This document shows, one piece after another, positions 6,701 to 9,194 of a DNA stretch of 9,194 nt (positions are counted from its first letter, which is position 1; every line of letters starts with the position of its first letter). A model generated the notes under the pieces. That model did not search any database and was not told the DNA's origin. It saw only the letters and a list, made by a program, of their open reading frames with translations. Origin of the DNA: Acidobacteriota bacterium (GTDB lineage: Bacteria > Acidobacteriota > Terriglobia > Terriglobales > Acidobacteriaceae); contig JAJXUS010000053.1 of the NCBI GenBank assembly GCA_021782675.1, positions 1-9,194 on the forward strand, in the 5' to 3' direction. A program made the translations under genes and the position numbers.

Positions 6701-7196
6701 AAAGCTGGTTATGCCGGGCGCCGTTTGTGCGATACCAAAGGTCGTCGGCAGAGTTTGCGAGGACGTAACGCTCGCGCAGACGCGGCGCACCCGCCGGGTT
6801 GTGCTCCAGCAGCCGGAACTCCCGCAGGTTCGTAAGCAGCACTACGCCGTACTGGCGCAGATACCGCTTGGTCTGTACCTCTTCAACAAGCGCATCCAGG
6901 TTCTGGTCGGCACCTTTAATTTCGACCACGCCTCGTTCCGGATTCTGCAGCAGAGGCGGCCCAGGATTTCGGCGGGACCTTCCGGGTTGGGGAAAGAATC
7001 CCCCGTCCGGCATGCCCGCGCCCTGATTGCGCAATTGCGTCGAGAAGAGAACGGGTGGCGTCAACGCTTGCCCGGCAGCATTGAACAGCTTTTCGACCGC
7101 CGGATAGAACGACGTCTCAGGTGTCGCCGATCCCGTGTTTCGGATGGCGCGCAGGTCGGCCAGGTATTGCTCAGCAGCAGAAGGCGCAACGGGCAC
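3795..7196 (-). CDS. Single-chain restriction-modification enzyme (type ISP/IIG-like): nuclease, N6-adenine methyltransferase, specificity region
   Basis: This 1133-residue protein appears to join DNA cleavage, methylation and site recognition. Residues about 1-180 carry a putative PD-(D/E)xK nuclease: Pro63-Asp64, then Glu92-Ile93-Lys94, followed by QTKRYLRQYGVVLLTNLREFRL at 108-129, a pattern of type IIG and Mrr-like nucleases. A helical linker spans about 200-340. The methyltransferase starts near LGVWYTPREIV (344-354), with motif I DPCCGTGAYL (384-393) and motif IV NPPY (508-511), the adenine-N6 signature. After about 640 comes the specificity region, including RYAYRPFDVRWLYWEP (798-812) and a C-terminal block with WEYTLGGYQVLKKWL, typical of the type ISP C-terminal specificity domain. 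True type ISP enzymes also have a helicase, which I do not see, so the layout is closer to type IIG. The start is GTG at 7196; upstream ATGs are out of frame. No separate restriction, specificity or antirestriction gene is nearby. The frame is intact, so it may be active. The stretch encoding about residues 600-900 has lower GC than both ends. Confidence 0.85.
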   Translation of the reverse strand: MPVAPSAAEQYLADLRAIRNTGSATPETSFYPAVEKLFNAAGQALTPPVLFSTQLRNQGAGMPDGGFFPQPGRSRRNPGPPLLQNPERGVVEIKGADQNLDALVEEVQTKRYLRQYGVVLLTNLREFRLLEHNPAGAPRLRERYVLANSADDLWYRTNGARHNQLLPDFLQRVMLYRVPLAEPKQVAWLLASYAREARARAEEHDLPSFQNVKLALEESLGIKFEGEKGEHFFRSTLVQTLFYGIFSAWVLWRHSPEGRGRDAWFNWKLSDDFLRVPILRKLFREVSDRAHLNTIQLTEILDLAGEALNRVRSTLFDVFQGAEAVAYFYEPFLEAFDPVLRKELGVWYTPREIVRYMVERVDHLLRTELNQPLGLASPVVRILDPCCGTGAYLTAVLDRIHRTLHEAAGDDTALVPAELRKAALERVFGFEIMPAPFVIAHMEVARLLEDAGAPLHGRQRAGVYLTNALTGWEPEVHPQSVLSEEFRREREDSEHIKQQGTILVILGNPPYNGYAGIATIKEERGLTTAYRAPVAGLPAPQGQGLNDLYIRFFRIAERRIAGNPDDQGIVCFISNYSWLDGLSHTTMRHHYANTFSTIYVDNLHGDRKISEYAPDGRTSETAFAMPGSSAGIRLGTSVTTLVRTTSQSSGAAIRYRDFDAARAADRREAMLDSLNSGSPAYRSLMPDPELGLPFKPRVVGSGYFEWPRLPELFPVSFPGVKTSRDALVVDIDRERLETRLKQYLNVKLTDLEIANLIPCAMQPAARFNPSTTRKALLAHGPSPIDESSCDFRPWQVLRYAYRPFDVRWLYWEPRTKLLDEKRAEFVGQLISHTVWIEARQRESGESFCRGCIATGLADNFGNGLSSFFPAIVVESAGALLEAVEVRPNLTSGAESYLSQTGAKTDDLFFHALAVMHTPAYRRENAGALLSDWPRIPLPATAALLSGSAALGRRLAELLDAELELHLAGEWSFLGALKIPQYAELEKALEITAGWGSRGQGGTTMPGKGRLERRAWTGAEREKLATLEASQELTLEAAYALLGEECVDVSLNGEVFWAAVPLRVWEYTLGGYQVLKKWLSYREAALLGRPLRHEEAAYFSQVVRRITAILLMGPRLDASYRAILPEATGLGRQR

Positions 7197-7235
7197 AATG
7201 CACCCATCATGCCATGTGCAGCCAGGCGCGCAACG

Positions 7236-8579
7236 TCAAATCTTCAATTTGCGCCCGCGCCATCGCGTGCGGCCCGCGTAATATGCCGCTGCCGCAGCCA
7301 GCATGCCGGTCATCGTGGCCAGTTCTGCCAGTGTGGAGTGCGCCAGCAGCCATAGCACAATCATGATGCCGAGCACGCCCACAAGCGGCCCGCCTGGCGC
7401 GCGAAACGCGCCCGGCTGTCTCAGCCGCGTGTAGCGCAGCCGCAGCGCCGCCAGGCAAACGCCTAGATATAAGGTGAGGAACGAAACACTGGAAAGCACG
7501 GCCAGACGGCGAAACTCCCCGGTAACGGCGGCCAGAAACATCAGCGCCGCAACCGTAAGAATGGCCCGGTCCGGCGTGCGAAAGCGCGGATGGACCCGCG
7601 CCAGCGCCGCCGGCAGCATGCCATCCCGCGCAATGCGGAAGAACGCACGCGGCGCATTCAGCAGACGGCCGGAGAGCAGCCCGAAGATCGAGAGGGTGAG
7701 CCCCGCCCGAAGCAGCGTGCCGCCACCCGCACCCGCCACATGACGGGCCACCGCCGCCAGTGGCTCCAGCGACTGATGCGCCAGCGCCGCGCCGAGCACA
7801 CCCTGGCTGACCACCTGCAAGCTCGCATAGATCAGGATGAGCGCGGTCGTTGCGCCGAAGATGGCACGGGGAACCGTGCGCGCCGGGTCGCGAATCTCGC
7901 CGCTGGGCGTCAGCGCGTCTTCTGACCCCTGGAACGCAAAAAACAGCAGCAACGCCGCGCGGCCAAAATTGCTCATCGGCGGCCAGCCGCTCCAGCGCAG
8001 ATGCTGCCAGTGCATGGCGAGCGCGCCGCCCACGATGACAAACAGCAGCGGCGCCAGCTTGGCGATGGTCAGCGTGACAGCCAGCCGCAGTCCCTGCCGC
8101 ACGCCGCGAATGTTGACCAGCGCCAGTGTGCCGTACAGAACGAACAGCGCCACCGCGCGCGGCATCCCGTGCGCCAGCGCGGGCCAGAGCGAAACCGCCG
8201 CGGACGCCACCAGCACAGTTCCCAGCGCGGCCGAGGAGAGAATCACGCCGCCCGAGTACACCAGCCAGCCGAGAAAGCCAGCCATGGGGCCGAACGCCTC
8301 TTCAATGTAGGCGACCGAACCGCCGGAGCGCTGGACGAAGCTGCCGATCTCCACAAAACACGTGAGCACCAGCGCCAGCGCCACACCGCAGATGAGATAG
8401 GCCACGATCGCGGCCGGCCCGAGAATCGCCGCCACCAGGCCCGGCAGCACAAAGATGCCCGCGCCAATGGCGCCGTTGACCGCCGTCGCGCCCAACCCCC
8501 AGGGCCCAATGGCGCGGATGAGTTGTTCCGCACCATGCGGGGCTGTGCCTTGCCGTATTTGCTGCGCGTCCGCCGGCAT
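7236..8579 (-). CDS. APC-superfamily amino acid permease
   Basis: With the ATG at 8579 the product is 447 residues, the usual size for amino acid/polyamine/organocation permeases, which carry amino acids across the inner membrane by proton symport or exchange. It is strongly hydrophobic throughout, with roughly 12 predicted membrane spans. The first span has the family glycine motif GAIGAGIF (36-43). Cytoplasmic-loop signatures are SGEIRDPARTVPRA (226-239) and FRIARDGMLP (314-323). The frame is open upstream to a possible start at 8720, but that would overlap the preceding gene and add an unconserved basic segment. An ATG at 8645 would add 22 residues. The start at 8579 fits the family N-terminus best, although its ribosome binding site is weak. 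It ends 39 bases before the restriction-modification gene on the same strand, so the two may be co-transcribed. The substrate cannot be assigned. Confidence 0.85.
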   Translation of the reverse strand: MPADAQQIRQGTAPHGAEQLIRAIGPWGLGATAVNGAIGAGIFVLPGLVAAILGPAAIVAYLICGVALALVLTCFVEIGSFVQRSGGSVAYIEEAFGPMAGFLGWLVYSGGVILSSAALGTVLVASAAVSLWPALAHGMPRAVALFVLYGTLALVNIRGVRQGLRLAVTLTIAKLAPLLFVIVGGALAMHWQHLRWSGWPPMSNFGRAALLLFFAFQGSEDALTPSGEIRDPARTVPRAIFGATTALILIYASLQVVSQGVLGAALAHQSLEPLAAVARHVAGAGGGTLLRAGLTLSIFGLLSGRLLNAPRAFFRIARDGMLPAALARVHPRFRTPDRAILTVAALMFLAAVTGEFRRLAVLSSVSFLTLYLGVCLAALRLRYTRLRQPGAFRAPGGPLVGVLGIMIVLWLLAHSTLAELATMTGMLAAAAAYYAGRTRWRGRKLKI

Positions 8580-8635
8580 GCTTACAACACTACAGGCAGG
8601 CAAGCGCCGGCAGTTTTGATCTCTAAACAGGAGGA

Positions 8636-8665
8636 GCGCGGCCATTTCCCGCGAAGCAGCCGCGC
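8636..8665 (-). terminator. Possible terminator hairpin after the right-edge gene
   Basis: GCGCGGC at 8665..8659 and GCCGCGC at 8642..8636 (read on the minus strand) form a perfect seven-base GC stem around a 16-base loop, 11 bases after the stop of the upstream gene. No run of U follows, only TCCTCCTGTTT, so intrinsic termination is uncertain. It could partly insulate the permease from the preceding gene. Confidence 0.3.
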
Positions 8666-8676
8666 CATCGTTTCCC

Positions 8677-9194
8677 CTACTGCTTGCCCCAGAAGTCCGG
8701 CGACTCCGACTTCCACGCATCCCGCACGTAGCTCATCTTCGGATTGAATGCATACAAGTTTGCGTGGATGGATTGGAAGCAGGAAGCTTCCAGGTTCCGC
8801 ATCTTCTGCTTCTGGTCTGCGCTCACCGCCTTCCATGCCTTGGCCCCGGCCACGTGCATGGCATCCATCTCCTCTAGGGAGCGCATCGGCGCGGTCGCAA
8901 TATATTCTCCGCCGCTATCGTTGCCCAAAACCTCTTCCCACATGGCATAGCGCACGCCCGGAATTTTTCCGTACACCTGGTCATGCAGCTTGGCCAGTTG
9001 GTGCCATTCCGCATCATGGCCCGGTTTGATGGTGATGACCGTGATCTCCATGAAGCGCATCTGTGCGAGATCCGCGTCGGGATGGACGCTCATCTCCGGT
9101 TGATAGCGAAAGACGATTATCGAATGGCTGTTGAGCAGCTTCCCGTCGGCCTGGGAAGCGCTATCGAAGGCCGCGCCAAACGTGGGGTCCTGCA
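8677..9194 (-). CDS. Hypothetical protein, C-terminal 171 residues (runs off right edge)
   Basis: The reading frame is open from the window edge to a TAG at 8677..8679. A methionine at 9093 could be taken as the start, but the frame continues upstream without a stop, and the upstream residues (LLNSHSIIVFRYQPEM) look like genuine coding sequence leading into MSVHPDADLAQMRFMEI, so the gene begins outside the window. The block MEITVITIKPGHDAEWHQL, followed by an alternating strand/helix pattern with GGEYIATAPMRSLEEMDA, suggests a dimeric alpha-beta barrel of the kind seen in NIPSNAP or antibiotic-monooxygenase-like proteins. The part before it may be a related repeat. I recall similar proteins annotated as hypothetical in acidobacterial genomes, often with a signal peptide. 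No catalytic residues can be named and the function is unknown. Its stop is 97 bases before the permease start, on the same strand. Confidence 0.7.
   Translation of the reverse strand, partial: QDPTFGAAFDSASQADGKLLNSHSIIVFRYQPEMSVHPDADLAQMRFMEITVITIKPGHDAEWHQLAKLHDQVYGKIPGVRYAMWEEVLGNDSGGEYIATAPMRSLEEMDAMHVAGAKAWKAVSADQKQKMRNLEASCFQSIHANLYAFNPKMSYVRDAWKSESPDFWGKQ

Noticed and set aside
5982..7355. Plus-strand open frame of 457 codons opposite the restriction-modification gene
   Set aside because: It is the mirror of conserved methyltransferase and nuclease codons and crosses the gap to the permease; the translation is Arg/Gln/Pro-rich without domains.
8580..8720. Permease start at 8720 or 8645
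   Set aside because: The start at 8720 overlaps the preceding gene and adds a basic unconserved segment; 8645 remains possible, but family N-termini fit 8579 better.
8001..8747. Plus-strand open frame of 248 codons opposite the permease
   Set aside because: Antisense of hydrophobic permease codons gives a highly charged Arg/His/Gln-rich product; no family is recognisable.

Overview
The window is GC-rich bacterial chromosome that most resembles an Acidobacteriota genome (Terriglobia/Acidobacteriaceae-like). The main reasons are the start of an Oar-type TonB-dependent receptor (signal peptide, carboxypeptidase-regulatory-like domain, plug) and a secreted-type hypothetical protein at the right edge that matches a family I associate with acidobacteria. 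The assignment is an inference from protein flavour, not from a marker gene.

Layout, left to right. (1) 1-701, minus strand: the first 233 codons of the TonB-dependent receptor, which runs off the left edge. (2) About 702-1011: a divergent intergenic region with a LacI-type palindrome on the receptor side and two TGTA/TACA dyads plus an orphan Shine-Dalgarno-like sequence on the other side. (3) 1012-3769, plus strand: a four-gene housekeeping-type cluster. It holds rlmH (23S rRNA methyltransferase), cobO (corrinoid adenosyltransferase), accD (acetyl-CoA carboxylase beta subunit) and a response regulator whose output resembles an RsbRD N-terminal domain. Gaps are 76, 17 and 37 bases, so co-transcription is plausible. 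A small CAG-run/palindrome element lies between rlmH and cobO. (4) 3795-9194, minus strand, convergent with the first cluster: a single-chain restriction-modification enzyme of 1133 residues (putative PD-(D/E)xK nuclease, N6-adenine methyltransferase, specificity region), preceded 39 bases upstream by an APC-family amino acid permease. Upstream of that is the 3' part of a hypothetical protein that runs off the right edge.

No tRNA, rRNA, CRISPR array, transposase, integrase or cobalamin riboswitch was seen. The accessory element is the restriction-modification gene. Its specificity-coding part is visibly lower in GC than its own two ends, as expected if specificity modules are exchanged. I see no multi-gene defence island and no clearly undescribed system. 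The most unusual items are the stand-alone restriction-modification enzyme with its compositional mosaic and the REC-RsbRD response regulator attached to an accD cluster.
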